Positions 1-8,461 are shown, counted from the first letter of the stretch. The stretch is DNA of 64,000 bases from Acidobacteriaceae bacterium (GCA_027307045.1 DAHUXR010000007.1:1-64000); one strand, 5' to 3'. Notes: a model not told the origin generated them from the letters alone. Translations and numbers: made by a program.

Positions 1-195
1 AAAGCTGACAGCCGCGCAATAGGCCAGATTTTGGGATACATGGGGGATTTACAAGAAGAAGAAGGGGGCAGGCCAGTGCGTGGCATACTTGTAGCGCACA
101 GTTTCGATAAGCGCATCAAAGCCGCCGCCCGAGTAGTCCCAGGATTAGCTCTGAAAACATACTCAATAGAATTTAAGTTCTCAAATGAGAACTAA
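1..195 (+). CDS. NucS/DUF91-like endonuclease, C-terminal fragment
   Basis: The window opens inside a reading frame that runs 64 codons to a TAA at 193-195. The visible part resembles the C-terminal nuclease core of the NucS/DUF91 family (PD-(D/E)XK fold): a segment ADSRAIGQILGYMGDL, then GRPVRGILVAHSFDKR, then a closing strand LKTYSIEFKF. In that family these segments follow the catalytic E-x-K strand and carry the conserved glutamine of the GQ motif. The catalytic acidic residues would lie upstream of the window, so activity cannot be judged. NucS proteins act on branched or mismatched DNA; the family call rests on motif recognition only. Confidence 0.6.
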   Translation, partial: KADSRAIGQILGYMGDLQEEEGGRPVRGILVAHSFDKRIKAAARVVPGLALKTYSIEFKFSNEN

Positions 196-513
196 ATTGC
201 TTCTCTTAGTGGGCACCTGATTAATTGCGAATATCTCAGAGCGATCGACGCGTGTATTGAGATTAAGCCAGCATGGACGGTGCGAACGTGGAAAAAATGG
301 ACGACAAACTCAAAGCCAAAACCTAAGCCCAGGATAGCTCTCTACGCCTCGATGTCCCAGCTCAAACGATGATTCTTGTGCTCTTTGCAGCCGTGCCATT
401 AACTGCCATTCACGAAAGAATACTCGAACCTTGAGGTGGAGTTCCGTTTCGCTGAATGGCTTCTGAGATTTAAGGCTATAATCTAGTTCAGCAACTCTGG
501 AGTTTTATGTGCC
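196..513. other. Intergenic region without a recognised gene
   Basis: About 320 bases follow the nuclease fragment. Only very short open frames occur, none with a good ribosome binding site or recognisable product. The last 20 bases contain the weak GGAG-like site used for the zinc-finger reading frame. Confidence 0.5.
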
Positions 514-1006
514 GTGAACGAACTTTCAACAAAATCGGCTGCAAGCCAGATAACGCTCCCAAACCCCGCAGCATTCATCGAATGTCCGATCTGCAGAGCG
601 CTTACGAGCACAAAGAGGCTGCGAAAGCACCTGAATAAGGTGCACCTCGGAACTTTCTCCGAATGGCCTTCTCAGACGAATGATGCTGCGAGGCGCAAAC
701 CCAAACACATCGAAAGGATCGCAGCCAGTGTTCGTCTGCTGTCTGCCAAAGCGGTGAAATGCTGCATATGTGGGGTTACCGTTGACCGTTTTGAAAGACC
801 TGAAGAAACATGTGCGAGTGAGTCACTATGCACCGCGGCCTCCGGCGAGGCTCAGGAAAGCGAACGTTCCAAGTTCGCTTGGCCGACTCTTAACGTCGCC
901 AACTGCACCACGGAAGAAATTTCGTTCTGGTAAGAAGAAGGCTCGTTCATCATCCGTCTGGACTGTGCAAGGCGGGCTACCCGAGTCTAATCGCAGAAAA
1001 CATTGA
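514..1006 (+). pseudogene. Tandem C2H2 zinc-finger protein, apparently frameshifted
   Basis: The frame opened by GTG at 514 encodes a clear C2H2 finger: CPIC, an 11-residue spacer, then HLNKVH. A second finger begins with CCICGVTV in the same frame (about 757-785). Its expected histidine half, LKDLKKHVRVSH, appears only in the next frame (about 785-825), which stays open to TAA at 1006 and ends in a basic KKFRSGKKKARSS tail. Joined with a one-base correction near 780-795 this gives one protein of about 164 residues with two fingers; without it the first frame runs on to 933 through unrelated sequence. It may be a real pseudogene or a base error. Function is unknown; DNA or RNA binding is the obvious inference. 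Confidence 0.5.
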
Positions 1007-1044
1007 CTTAACTCCCGTGTCTCCGTGGTGAGAATTTCTTCCGA

Positions 1045-1074
1045 TCCGCGCCAATCCGCGTTGATCCGCGGTAG
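1045..1074 (+). repeat. 30-bp element of three 10-bp units (copy 1)
   Basis: The hexamer TCCGCG occurs at 1045, 1055 and 1065, each followed by four variable bases, giving an exact 10-bp period. Sister copies lie at 60624-60653 and 63061-63090. Just upstream, at about 1011-1038, is a CTCCGTG-rich companion stretch that resembles, inverted, the stretch at about 62995-63022. The element sits beyond the 3' end of the amidohydrolase gene. Confidence 0.7.
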
Positions 1075-1082
1075 AGATATTC

Positions 1083-2063
1083 CTAAATCCCCAGCAACCT
1101 CTTCGCATTCCCGCCCAGAATCTTCTGGCGATCGTCCTCTGAAATCCGCATGGCGTGCAGGCTTTCCAGCATCTTGGGAATACTGCCGATCTGGTGTGGA
1201 TAGTCGCTGCCGGCCAGAATCTGGCTGGCGCCGGCAAAGCTCACCGCCAGCTCAAGCGCGCGGGGATCGAAGTTGACGGTGTCGAAGTAAAACTTTTTCA
1301 GGTAAGAACTTGGCGCGCGCGAAATGTTTTTGCGGCAGTCGGCAAACGCCTCATAGCCGCGATCGAGACGCTCGGCAAGATAAGGAATCGCGCCGCCCAG
1401 GTGTCCCAGCACCCATTTGATGTTGGGGAAACGCTCAGCCACGCCGCTGAAGACGAGGCTTGCTGCGGCGAGCGTGGTGTCCATGAGGAAGCCGACGAGC
1501 GGCATGAGCCAATAGTCGAGCATGGCTTCCACGCCCACGGGATTTGTTGGATGAATATGAACGATGGCGCCGAGTTCGTTCGCGGCTTCCCAAAGCGGCC
1601 AGAAGCTTCGATCACTGAGCGCGACGCCGTTGATGTTGCTGAAAACCATTACGCCGGGAAATTTAAGCTGCTCCATGGCGCGGCGCAGTTCCGTGACCGA
1701 CGCCGCAGGATCGCAAAGCGGCAACGTAGCAAGAGAAGCGAACAGTCCACGTTTCTCGGCAACGATGCGGGCAAAAGCGTCATTCACAAGCCGTGCCAGC
1801 CGGACGGCCGCTGCGGCGCCTTCTATGTGCGTGCCGGGCGTGGTAAGAGTGATGACCTGAGTGTCAACGCCGGATTCTCTAAGTACCTGCTCGCGATATT
1901 CAATATCGCGATGGCCGGGCACAGCCACGTTGTAGTCGCCGGGATAATGCAGGCATGGATTTCCGGCCGAGTCATGCGTAATGCGCACCGCGCTCGGTCC
2001 TTGTTCAATGGCTTTGATGTATTCGGGTGGATAGAAATGGTTATGAAAGTCGATCGTTGGCAT
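1083..2063 (-). CDS. Amidohydrolase family 2 (ACMSD-like) metal-dependent hydrolase or decarboxylase
   Basis: This 326-residue protein has the hallmarks of the amidohydrolase_2 group that includes 2-amino-3-carboxymuconate-6-semialdehyde decarboxylase and gamma-resorcylate decarboxylase. The first beta strand carries DFHNHFYP, with metal ligands His7 and His9. Further ligands or catalytic residues are His169/His171 (VHIHPTNP), His221 (LGHLGG) and Asp287 (AGSDYPH). Length and motif spacing match a complete TIM-barrel enzyme with no signal peptide, so it should be cytoplasmic. Substrate cannot be told from the sequence; a carboxylated aromatic or muconate-like compound is likely from the family. 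It lies 139 bases downstream of the amino acid permease on the same strand, so the two may be co-transcribed. Confidence 0.85.
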   Translation of the reverse strand: MPTIDFHNHFYPPEYIKAIEQGPSAVRITHDSAGNPCLHYPGDYNVAVPGHRDIEYREQVLRESGVDTQVITLTTPGTHIEGAAAAVRLARLVNDAFARIVAEKRGLFASLATLPLCDPAASVTELRRAMEQLKFPGVMVFSNINGVALSDRSFWPLWEAANELGAIVHIHPTNPVGVEAMLDYWLMPLVGFLMDTTLAAASLVFSGVAERFPNIKWVLGHLGGAIPYLAERLDRGYEAFADCRKNISRAPSSYLKKFYFDTVNFDPRALELAVSFAGASQILAGSDYPHQIGSIPKMLESLHAMRISEDDRQKILGGNAKRLLGI

Positions 2064-2202
2064 GTTTTCTTAAGTTCCGAACCCTGAGCTTGCGAAGGGG
2101 AGGAATCCCTATCGTAACCAAGATCTCCCAGTTTCGCATCATTGTTTGAATTTGTTTTTATCGCCGTCGCGTAGAGACCTGGTACCGCTGCGTCTCTTTA
2201 AA

Positions 2203-3525
2203 TTACGGCGTTGCTGTTCTTTTGCTCGTATTATGCCGGGCCCAGAAAAAATATACTGGAAGCCCCATAAGAAGCAAGCCCAGACCGATGAAACTGTCTC
2301 GCGGAGCGGCCCATATCTGGTTGATGGCGATGGCAGCCGATGTGACAAAGGAAATGGCCGGCACCAGCGGATAGGCAAAAGCAAGAAACTTGGGCTTGTA
2401 CTGGCCGCGCCGGTGCAGAAGAAAAACGCCGACAGCCAGCAGCGCGAAAAACAGCCATTCGGTATAAATCACTCGGCTGAAAAGCGCGCGATAGGAATTT
2501 GTGGCCGCCAGAACGCAGCTCCACACCGCCTGCGCGGCAATCGCAAGATAGGGAGTCTGGCGTTTGGGATGGAGCGCCGCCATCCATCGAAAAGCCAGGC
2601 GATCTTGCGCCATGGCGTAATAGACTCGTGGTCCCGCCAGCGCAATCCCATTCAACGACCCGAGCGCCGACACAATAATCACCACCGTGACTGCCTTGCC
2701 GCCCACAGGACCAAGAACGCGTTCCATGGCCTCAGCCGCGACGCGCGTGGAAGCGGCCACCGAACCAAGCGGCATTACGTAAAGATACGCGGCGTTTAAG
2801 AGCGTGTAGCAGCCTGTCACGATCAACACGCCAAAGATCAAAGCGCGCGGAATGGTGCGTTCCGGATTTCGCGTTTCACCCGCCGAATATGAAACCATGT
2901 GCCAGCCACCGAACGCAAAGAGTCCCGCAGCCACGGCAAGGCCAAAAGAGGCCCAGTGCACCGGCTGGCCGGCGGATGCAATTACGTCCTGGTGCGCCGC
3001 TTTTCCCAGCGTGAAAATCAGCGCGCATAGCAATGCGACTGCGCAGATCTTTGCTGCGGTAAGAATCACCTGTACGGCGCTTCCCGGCTTCACGCCAAGA
3101 TATTGGACAAAAGAGACAAGCAGAATCGCCGCCATCGCCAGCAGCCGAATGCCGGTGTCGCCGAAACCGAAGAAATATCCCAGGTAGCGCGCCAGCACCA
3201 CCGCAATGGCAGCCAGGATGCCTGCATGCATTACAAAGAACATCGTCCATCCCCAGAGAAATCCCAGGGCCGGAGAATAAATGTGCTTCAGAAAGACATA
3301 CACGCCCCCAGTGTCCGGGAAGAGACGCGCGAGTTCCGCGCACACCAGCGCGGCGCATAGTGTGAGCACGCCTGAAACCAGCCAGGCCAAAATTACACCG
3401 CTTCGGTTTGGCACCAGCCGGGTTACTTCAGAAGGCTGCACAAAAATAGACGCGCCCACAATGATTCCCACCACCATTGATGTGGCAGCGGTAAGCCCCA
3501 TGGAGCGTCTGAGTTCAGTGGACAT
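2203..3525 (-). CDS. APC-superfamily amino acid permease
   Basis: The 440-residue product is an integral membrane transporter of the amino acid-polyamine-organocation superfamily. It begins with the typical first helix containing GLTAATSMVVGIIVGASIF, where the GxGxI-like GIIVGASIF break forms the substrate site. About 12 hydrophobic segments follow and length is normal. The closest look-alikes are LAT/SteT-type permeases and serine/threonine exchangers; the substrate is not predictable. The start ATG at 3523-3525 gives the expected short cytoplasmic N-terminus MSTELRRSM. A GTGAT-N4-ATCAC palindrome lies about 76 bases upstream and could regulate it. Confidence 0.85.
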   Translation of the reverse strand: MSTELRRSMGLTAATSMVVGIIVGASIFVQPSEVTRLVPNRSGVILAWLVSGVLTLCAALVCAELARLFPDTGGVYVFLKHIYSPALGFLWGWTMFFVMHAGILAAIAVVLARYLGYFFGFGDTGIRLLAMAAILLVSFVQYLGVKPGSAVQVILTAAKICAVALLCALIFTLGKAAHQDVIASAGQPVHWASFGLAVAAGLFAFGGWHMVSYSAGETRNPERTIPRALIFGVLIVTGCYTLLNAAYLYVMPLGSVAASTRVAAEAMERVLGPVGGKAVTVVIIVSALGSLNGIALAGPRVYYAMAQDRLAFRWMAALHPKRQTPYLAIAAQAVWSCVLAATNSYRALFSRVIYTEWLFFALLAVGVFLLHRRGQYKPKFLAFAYPLVPAISFVTSAAIAINQIWAAPRDSFIGLGLLLMGLPVYFFWARHNTSKRTATP

Positions 3526-3934
3526 GAGCGTGAAGGCCGCGTGATTCTACCACGTGATGCTCTTTTGGCTACCGTGGTTCGCGCCAGCGCTTGAAACCGC
3601 AGTGATGTTGATCACTCCCAGCGTGACAAACGTCCGGTGGAGCTGTTGTCGCAAAGTAACGTAATCAGAGTAGTCAATACGCAGTGTGCCTGGCCGATCC
3701 TAAGGACGGTCGTGCACGGTAAACGTCAATATTCATGCGTGTCATCTACATCGTCATTCTTGTTCGGACTTAAGGGTTCGCCGCTTTGCAACTGATCTAA
3801 TCTCAGCCACCCGTTACCCGCTCCCACAAGTGCTGCGACCAAAAGTCATCTTTCCCACGAACTCAATCGCGTTCACGATTAGTTTTGTCACGGCTTCCCT
3901 CGGGGCCGACTTACAGGGCCCCAAAGGAAGACGA
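3526..3934. other. Divergent intergenic region (permease / aspartic protease)
   Basis: About 410 bases separate two divergent genes and should hold both promoters. The only structured element I see is the palindrome at 3602-3615. The protease frame stays open upstream to 3830, but the ribosome binding site and signal peptide place its start at 3935. Confidence 0.5.
3602..3615. promoter_or_regulatory. FNR/CRP-type palindrome GTGAT-N4-ATCAC
   Basis: A perfect inverted repeat with arms GTGAT and ATCAC separated by four bases. The spacing is that of FNR/CRP-family operators (consensus TTGAT-N4-ATCAA for FNR). It lies 77-90 bases upstream of the permease start and has the same arms as the site at 22656-22669. 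Binding by an FNR/CRP-family protein is inferred. Confidence 0.45.
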
Positions 3935-4870
3935 ATGACGCGTTCGGCAAAAAAACTCGCAATCATTCTGCTGTTCTGTTGCTGGGCCGCATCTGCGTTC
4001 GCCGCGCCCCATTCCCAGGAATCAAGCGCCAATACTCATCTTCGCGTCCGAGTGATCGCTGGTTACTTAATGGTGGTGAGCGTTTCCATCAATGATCGCG
4101 GGCCTTTTGATTTTTTGATTGATACTGGCACCAACACCACGTTGATTGATCCGCAGCTTGCCACGGAACTCGCCTTGCAGCCTAAAGACAGGCTCACATT
4201 GGCGAGCCTCGCCAGCGCCACAGATGTACCTCGCTATTATTTCCAGACGTTCCGTGTCGGGCCTGCATCGGTTTCAAACCAGGAAGCGTTGGCGGTACCG
4301 CTCCCGCAACTCACTGCTTTGGACCACAGGATTCGGGGCGTGCTGGGCATGAATTTTCTGCTCCAGTTCTCTTTCCGTCTCGACTATGAACATCGCACGC
4401 TGGAACTTTATCCTTTCCCTGAATCCTCACAAGCGCCCACGGGTCTGCGTGTTCCCGTGGAAATCAATGAGTCACGATTGCTGATTAAGATTGAATCTGA
4501 GGCTTCTCCAACTGGAAGCTGGAAGCTGGCGCTCGATTCCGGCATTGCGCAGTTCCTGGTATTCCAGGACCGCGTCGCTGCGACGGCACGATCATGCGAA
4601 AAAGCCAATTGCCTGATGGAAGTTGCGACCAACCTGGCGGATCACCGGGCATCCACCATTCTCCTGCACGACGTATCCATTGCCGGTGCTCACCTGCCGG
4701 AAACGCAAGTCGTGGTCCTACGCAACGATCTCCAAAAACCATCCGACCATCAGGACGGATTGCTTCCGGCAGCTCCGTTCCGGTCAGTATTTTTTGATCG
4801 CACGAATGCCACGGTCATCTTCAGCCCAGTGCCCGGCCCATTTACCATGGCATCTTTCCAGCAACCCTGA
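3935..4870 (+). CDS. Secreted retropepsin-like aspartic protease
   Basis: The product (311 residues from ATG 3935, preceded by AAAGGAAG) starts with a signal peptide of about 24 residues (basic MTRSAKK, a hydrophobic stretch, cut near AFAAP). Two aspartic-protease half-sites are visible: DFLIDTGTNTTLID with catalytic Asp63, and WKLALDSGIAQ with Asp201 in DSG. A single-chain protein with both DTG and DSG loops suggests a pepsin-like pseudo-dimer within the bacterial retropepsin-like group. The product is probably periplasmic or surface-located and cleaves unknown peptides. Its 3' end faces the small basic gene on the other strand. Confidence 0.75.
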   Translation: MTRSAKKLAIILLFCCWAASAFAAPHSQESSANTHLRVRVIAGYLMVVSVSINDRGPFDFLIDTGTNTTLIDPQLATELALQPKDRLTLASLASATDVPRYYFQTFRVGPASVSNQEALAVPLPQLTALDHRIRGVLGMNFLLQFSFRLDYEHRTLELYPFPESSQAPTGLRVPVEINESRLLIKIESEASPTGSWKLALDSGIAQFLVFQDRVAATARSCEKANCLMEVATNLADHRASTILLHDVSIAGAHLPETQVVVLRNDLQKPSDHQDGLLPAAPFRSVFFDRTNATVIFSPVPGPFTMASFQQP

Positions 4871-4888
4871 TCTTTATTCAGTCCGATC

Positions 4889-5056
4889 TTACGCAGCCTT
4901 CTTCTGGCGTTTCTCTTTCGCCACCTTGGCTGCCTGCTTTCCCAGTGCAGTCCTGGTTGACTTGGGTAAATGCGCAATCGTACGTTTCTTTTTTGCCGCA
5001 CTTGCCGCCTTTTTGATGTTCTTGCGTGCCGCGTTTCTTTGTTTCTCGCTTGGCAT
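4889..5056 (-). CDS. Tiny Lys/Ala-rich basic protein
   Basis: A 55-residue protein starting MPSEKQRNAARKNIKKAA and ending in KVAKEKRQKKAA. About one residue in three is Lys or Arg and there is no Cys or Trp. The ATG at 5056 follows a strong GAGGAGA site that overlaps the stop codon of the 49-residue gene upstream, so the two are translationally linked. The frame is open 15 codons further upstream, but this site decides the start. The composition resembles histone-H1-like or nucleic-acid-binding proteins. I do not recognise a named family; DNA or RNA binding is inferred from charge alone. Confidence 0.7.
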   Translation of the reverse strand: MPSEKQRNAARKNIKKAASAAKKKRTIAHLPKSTRTALGKQAAKVAKEKRQKKAA

Positions 5057-5066
5057 GTTGTCTCCT

Positions 5067-5216
5067 CTAATGGCGTTTAAAGTATTGCACTGCGCGCTCA
5101 TGGGCCTTGGCCTTTTCCATGGTTGAAAAGGTCCCGAGGTTGCGGCGCTTGCCGGTCTTCGGATTTTTCTTGCGCGAATATAAACGGTACTCGCCTGACT
5201 TCAATTTACGAATCAT
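5067..5216 (-). CDS. Tiny basic protein, 49 residues
   Basis: ATG at 5214-5216 opens a 49-codon frame to TAG at 5067-5069, coding MIRKLKSGEYRLYSRKK at the start and ERAVQYFKRH at the end. The N-terminal half reads like a small beta-hairpin (SGEYRLYSRKKNPKTGKRRN) and the C-terminal half like one helix (EKAKAHERAVQYFKR). This type of small protein recurs in acidobacterial genomes to my recollection, but has no assigned function. It is first in a two-gene unit with the 55-residue basic protein: its stop overlaps that gene's ribosome binding site. Confidence 0.7.
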   Translation of the reverse strand: MIRKLKSGEYRLYSRKKNPKTGKRRNLGTFSTMEKAKAHERAVQYFKRH

Positions 5217-5394
5217 CTTGTCACCACCACAGTCCAGTTTTTAGGATGATCGACCGTATCCCGCGTGTCGCCTCTAGCGTGCCTGCTTTGGCTTGCATCG
5301 CTGAGCGGCGTGACGGCAAACTTATTCTGGCCACTTCGAATTTTTACAATACAGATGCAGCAACAGGGTTCTATGCTGAGGTCGGAGGGGGCAT

Positions 5395-5870
5395 ATGACA
5401 GGTACGGTCAAAGGAATACCCGCGGGCGCCTCGGCCATCATACCGAGGCTCTTCTGCCGCGACGTCGTGGCTGAAATTGTTTTTTGCCTGAAAACGTTTG
5501 GCGCGGTCGATCGTGTGCGCCGTCTGGGCCGAGATCAACGCGCCGCCCATGCGAATGCTGACTATCGATCCGTCGATGATCATGATCGAGGCCGAATGGC
5601 CTGGGTTGCCAAGCCGCCGTCCTGCTTCGGACGGCAGCTCTCCAGTGGTGATCTACGTTTATGTTGAAGATGTGGATAAGACCGTGGAGCGCGCAATCGC
5701 CGGGGGCCAAAGTGCTGTTCCCGGTGCAGAACCAGCTCTGGGGTGACCGAATCGGCTGGGTCATGGATCCCTCGGAGCATGTATGGACCATTGCCACGCG
5801 TGTCGAAGAGACCATGGAAGAGGAGCGGCAGGCCCGTTTGTCCCGCATGATGGCATCATCGAAGGAGTAG
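5395..5870 (+). pseudogene. VOC-family (glyoxalase/PhnB-like) protein, broken by two frameshifts
   Basis: ATG 5395 follows a good GGAGGGG site and starts a VOC-type sequence with AIIPRLFCRDVVAEI. The homology continues in three frames: 5395 to about 5553 (through RVRRLGRDQRAAHA), about 5553 to 5703 in the next frame (MLTIDPSMIMIEAEWPG, then VVIYVYVEDVDKTVERAIA), and about 5703 to 5870 in the third (GAKVLFPVQNQLWGDRIGW, then MDPSEHVWTIATRVEE). The joins fall at GCCCATGCGAATGCT and at the G-run 5702-5706. Spliced together these give a full-length protein of about 157 residues typical of PhnB-like VOC proteins. No single frame yields a functional product, so it is a recent pseudogene or sits on two indel errors. 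Confidence 0.8.
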
Positions 5871-6213
5871 GCAGCGTTCCGATTTTCTTGAACGGATGGC
5901 TCTGGCACGACCCATGGTTCGCTCTTGACTGCGACCAGATAGAAAGTGGGTCTTACTCTGTCCGCGACCCTGCTCTGCACTAATGTCAATCAGGGATGAA
6001 CCGCACTGTTCATTTTCGCACGTGCCATTTCGAAAGCGATCACCGCGGTTTCTCACATTAGGGCTTGTCGCGCGTCTAAGTAACGGCGCTCAAATCATTT
6101 GTACTCGCTTCGCCATGTGGCATTCGGTTTGCTCAGACGCAATATGCAAGACTCTCGATTTTGTACTACGCGGCGTGCAGTTCATCCCAGGCTTTCGAGA
6201 ATGGAGGGTCTCA
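5871..6213. other. Intergenic region
   Basis: About 340 bases between the VOC pseudogene and the recombinase-domain gene. The downstream frame is open back to 5983, but that extension has no family resemblance and a better start exists at 6214. I see no RNA gene or clear terminator here. Confidence 0.5.
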
Positions 6214-6651
6214 ATGGCAAAAGTGGAACGCATTCGTGAAGTGGTGACGGGTTCAGTTGATCTGGAGTATGTCCGCCAGAAGACTGAGGCGGGCTGGAAA
6301 CTCGTTGCCATGGAGTGGCGCCGTGAGATTACAGGCGATGAAACAGAGCAGCCGATTATCGTGGAAGACATCCCTTACGGCCTGCGCGTCGCATCCGACT
6401 GCAGCCGCCTGGAAGAAGATCCGCAAGAGCGTGGCGTACTGGTGCAGATGATGGAGTTGATCGTCCAGGATTATTCCATTACCCTGGTGGCGTCTGAGCT
6501 GAACAAACGCGGTCTGCATACTCGTAACGGCAGTCTGTGGACGCCTGTTTCTGTATTTAATATGCTCCCGCGCCTCATTGAGGTTGGGCCACACATTTTC
6601 TCCAGCGACGATTGGGAGCAACGCCGTGAACGCCTGCTGAAGATGGTCTAA
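6214..6651 (+). CDS. Stand-alone recombinase-domain protein (serine-recombinase accessory domain)
   Basis: The 145-residue protein starts at ATG 6214 behind a GGAGG site. After about 50 residues of unfamiliar sequence it matches the Recombinase domain that follows the catalytic domain in large serine recombinases: IPYGLRVASDCSRLEEDP, then LVQMMELIVQDYSITLVASELNKRG, LHTRNGSLWTPVSVFNML. The usual family signature is a GY/GL after P, an E-x-x-x-V-x-x-I helix, and an A-x-x-L-N-x-x-G-x-x-T-x-x-G-x-x-W helix-turn. The catalytic serine domain is absent, so it cannot recombine DNA; a DNA-binding or regulatory role is inferred. It ends 12 bases before the PfkB kinase and may form an operon with it. 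Confidence 0.65.
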   Translation: MAKVERIREVVTGSVDLEYVRQKTEAGWKLVAMEWRREITGDETEQPIIVEDIPYGLRVASDCSRLEEDPQERGVLVQMMELIVQDYSITLVASELNKRGLHTRNGSLWTPVSVFNMLPRLIEVGPHIFSSDDWEQRRERLLKMV

Positions 6652-6663
6652 TATGCTTTCGGC

Positions 6664-7545
6664 ATGAAAATCGTGTCCGTCGGCGAGGTGCTCTGGGATA
6701 TTCTTCCCTCCTCTGAGCATCTAGGGGGTGCGCCCTTCAACTTTGCATGGCATGCGCACAATCTGGGACATGAAGTCTGCTTTGTCAGCGCCGTTGGCAA
6801 TGATCAGCACGGGAGAGCGGCCATTGAACAAATGGTCAAGTCCAGACTGTCGGCGCGATTCATACGTCGCGTGCCCGATCAGCCTACTGGAACTGTCACG
6901 ATTGCCCTGGATTCACAGGGTTTACCGCACTATACAATCCATCGCCCCGCCGCGTATGACTTCCCTGCTCTCAGCGCGGCTGAATTTAATGCATTGGTCA
7001 ATCCCACGCCTGCCTGGATTTATTTTGGCACTCTGCAACAGATGAGCGCTCCCGCGCATGACCTCACACTGCAACTTATGGCGGCTGCCCCGGCCGCAAG
7101 TTATTTTTACGACATAAATCTCCGGGTCGGTTCTTTCACGCCTGAACTCGTCCGCACACTTGCCCGGCACGCTCACATCCTCAAGTTGAATGAGCAGGAA
7201 GTTTCCGCTCTCAAAGAGATTAGCGGGCTCCAGGGCGACTCACTTGAGCAGTTCTGCCGCAGCTGCCTTAGCGCCTTTCAGCTTGACGCTGTATGCATCA
7301 CACTGGGGTCAAAAGGCTGCGCGCTCTTGATGGACAACCAATATTTGGAAGCGCCTGGGTTTTCAGTCAAAGTCGCCGATACTATTGGGGCCGGGGATGC
7401 TTTTTCCGCAGCTCTTATTCATGGAATTAGCGCTGGATGGAGCGCTGAGCGAATTGCCACATTCGCTAATCGTATCGGCGCACTGGTTACCAGCCAGCCG
7501 GGAGGAACTCCCAAATGGACTGTGGCCGAGGCCATGGGCCTCTGA
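6664..7545 (+). CDS. PfkB-family carbohydrate kinase, fructokinase-like
   Basis: A complete 293-residue ribokinase-fold enzyme. It opens with MKIVSVGEVLWDILP, then the first PfkB signature around GGAPFNFAWHAHNLG and VGNDQHGR. The second signature near the C-terminus, ADTIGAGDAFSAALIHG, holds the anion hole GAGD with the catalytic Asp. ATP-dependent phosphorylation of a sugar is secure from the family; the GEVLWD and GGAPFN motifs favour fructokinase-type members. The start ATG at 6664 has only a weak ribosome binding site, which fits translation coupled to the gene ending at 6651. Confidence 0.85.
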   Translation: MKIVSVGEVLWDILPSSEHLGGAPFNFAWHAHNLGHEVCFVSAVGNDQHGRAAIEQMVKSRLSARFIRRVPDQPTGTVTIALDSQGLPHYTIHRPAAYDFPALSAAEFNALVNPTPAWIYFGTLQQMSAPAHDLTLQLMAAAPAASYFYDINLRVGSFTPELVRTLARHAHILKLNEQEVSALKEISGLQGDSLEQFCRSCLSAFQLDAVCITLGSKGCALLMDNQYLEAPGFSVKVADTIGAGDAFSAALIHGISAGWSAERIATFANRIGALVTSQPGGTPKWTVAEAMGL

Positions 7546-7664
7546 TTACTGTTTTCATCTGCGCCAATCCTCAGGCGTGCTTGCGATATATTGCTTGCTA
7601 CTCTGGTACAGTGTCGCTCAGACGATGTGTAGGGCACTTTTTAATTTGAGGAATTAGAAACGCC

Positions 7665-8459
7665 ATGAGGACAAGCAGCTCGGTAGTCAATTCCAATCTC
7701 CTATGGTTTGACCATCTGTCGCGAAGCCGGACACCGTTGCCGAGGCTTTTTTGTTTTCCCTATGCTGGAGGAAGCGCAGAGGTCTACCGCAGTTGGCAAC
7801 GTTGGTTTCCTGAACGAGTTGACGTGTGTCTGGTGCAGTTGCCGGGACGCGGCAAACGTATGAACGAGCCGGCTTTTACTCAGGTCGCTCCTTTAGCAAA
7901 AGCAATTGTCGATCGAATTGTCGATGAGATTAATGTTCCCTATGCTTTATACGGGCACAGCATGGGGGCCACCATTGCCTTTGAGGTGGCTCGCGAACTC
8001 GCTCGCAGGCGCTGCAACGGTCCCCGGCATCTGTTTGTCTCAGGTAATCGCGCTCCCCAGTGGCCCCGAACCGAGCCGCAGACGTTCCATCTTTCTCATG
8101 ACGAATTTGTTGCCGCACTTAAACGGCTGAACGGCACACCTACAGAGATTCTGGATAATGCTGAGCTCATGGAACTATTTAACGGCGTTTTACGAGCGGA
8201 TTTTCAGATGGTCGAAACCTATGAATACCGCACCGAGGAACGGCTCTCCTGCCCCATCACCGTCTATGGAGGCCTTGATGACACATCTTTTTCCAAGGAA
8301 AGCTGCCGCGCCTGGCAGGAACAAACCACTGCACATTGCAAACTCACAATGGTCAAGGGAGATCATTTCTTCATTCGCGACCCACAACCAAATTTCAAGT
8401 CTTCATTCCAAAAGGACGTTTTGACCGCCATTTCGACTTCGCGAACACAGGAAATTTGA
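7665..8459 (+). CDS. Type II thioesterase (GrsT/RifR-like)
   Basis: The 264-residue alpha/beta hydrolase carries the thioesterase II signatures: [17 protein letters not shown] near the N-terminus, the nucleophile elbow [18 protein letters not shown], Asp in YGGLDD and the catalytic His in KGDHFFI. Such enzymes remove wrong acyl groups from carrier proteins of non-ribosomal peptide or polyketide synthetases. The phosphopantetheinyl transferase gene begins two bases after its stop, which supports a carrier-protein context. No synthetase gene is present in the window, so it must serve a remote cluster or another acyl-carrier system. Confidence 0.85.
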   Translation: MRTSSSVVNSNLLWFDHLSRSRTPLPRLFCFPYAGGSAEVYRSWQRWFPERVDVCLVQLPGRGKRMNEPAFTQVAPLAKAIVDRIVDEINVPYALYGHSMGATIAFEVARELARRRCNGPRHLFVSGNRAPQWPRTEPQTFHLSHDEFVAALKRLNGTPTEILDNAELMELFNGVLRADFQMVETYEYRTEERLSCPITVYGGLDDTSFSKESCRAWQEQTTAHCKLTMVKGDHFFIRDPQPNFKSSFQKDVLTAISTSRTQEI

Positions 8460-8461
8460 AC

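Noticed and set aside
1155-2087. Long plus-strand open frame over the amidohydrolase gene
   Set aside because: It is the antisense shadow of a recognised enzyme; its translation resembles no family and lacks a ribosome binding site.
2173-2197. Inverted repeat AGAGAC/GTCTCT after the permease gene as a terminator
   Set aside because: The arms are short, the loop is 13 bases, and no T-tract follows on the permease strand.
5983-6213. N-terminal extension of the recombinase-domain protein
   Set aside because: The extra residues look like untranslated sequence and a GGAGG site selects ATG 6214.
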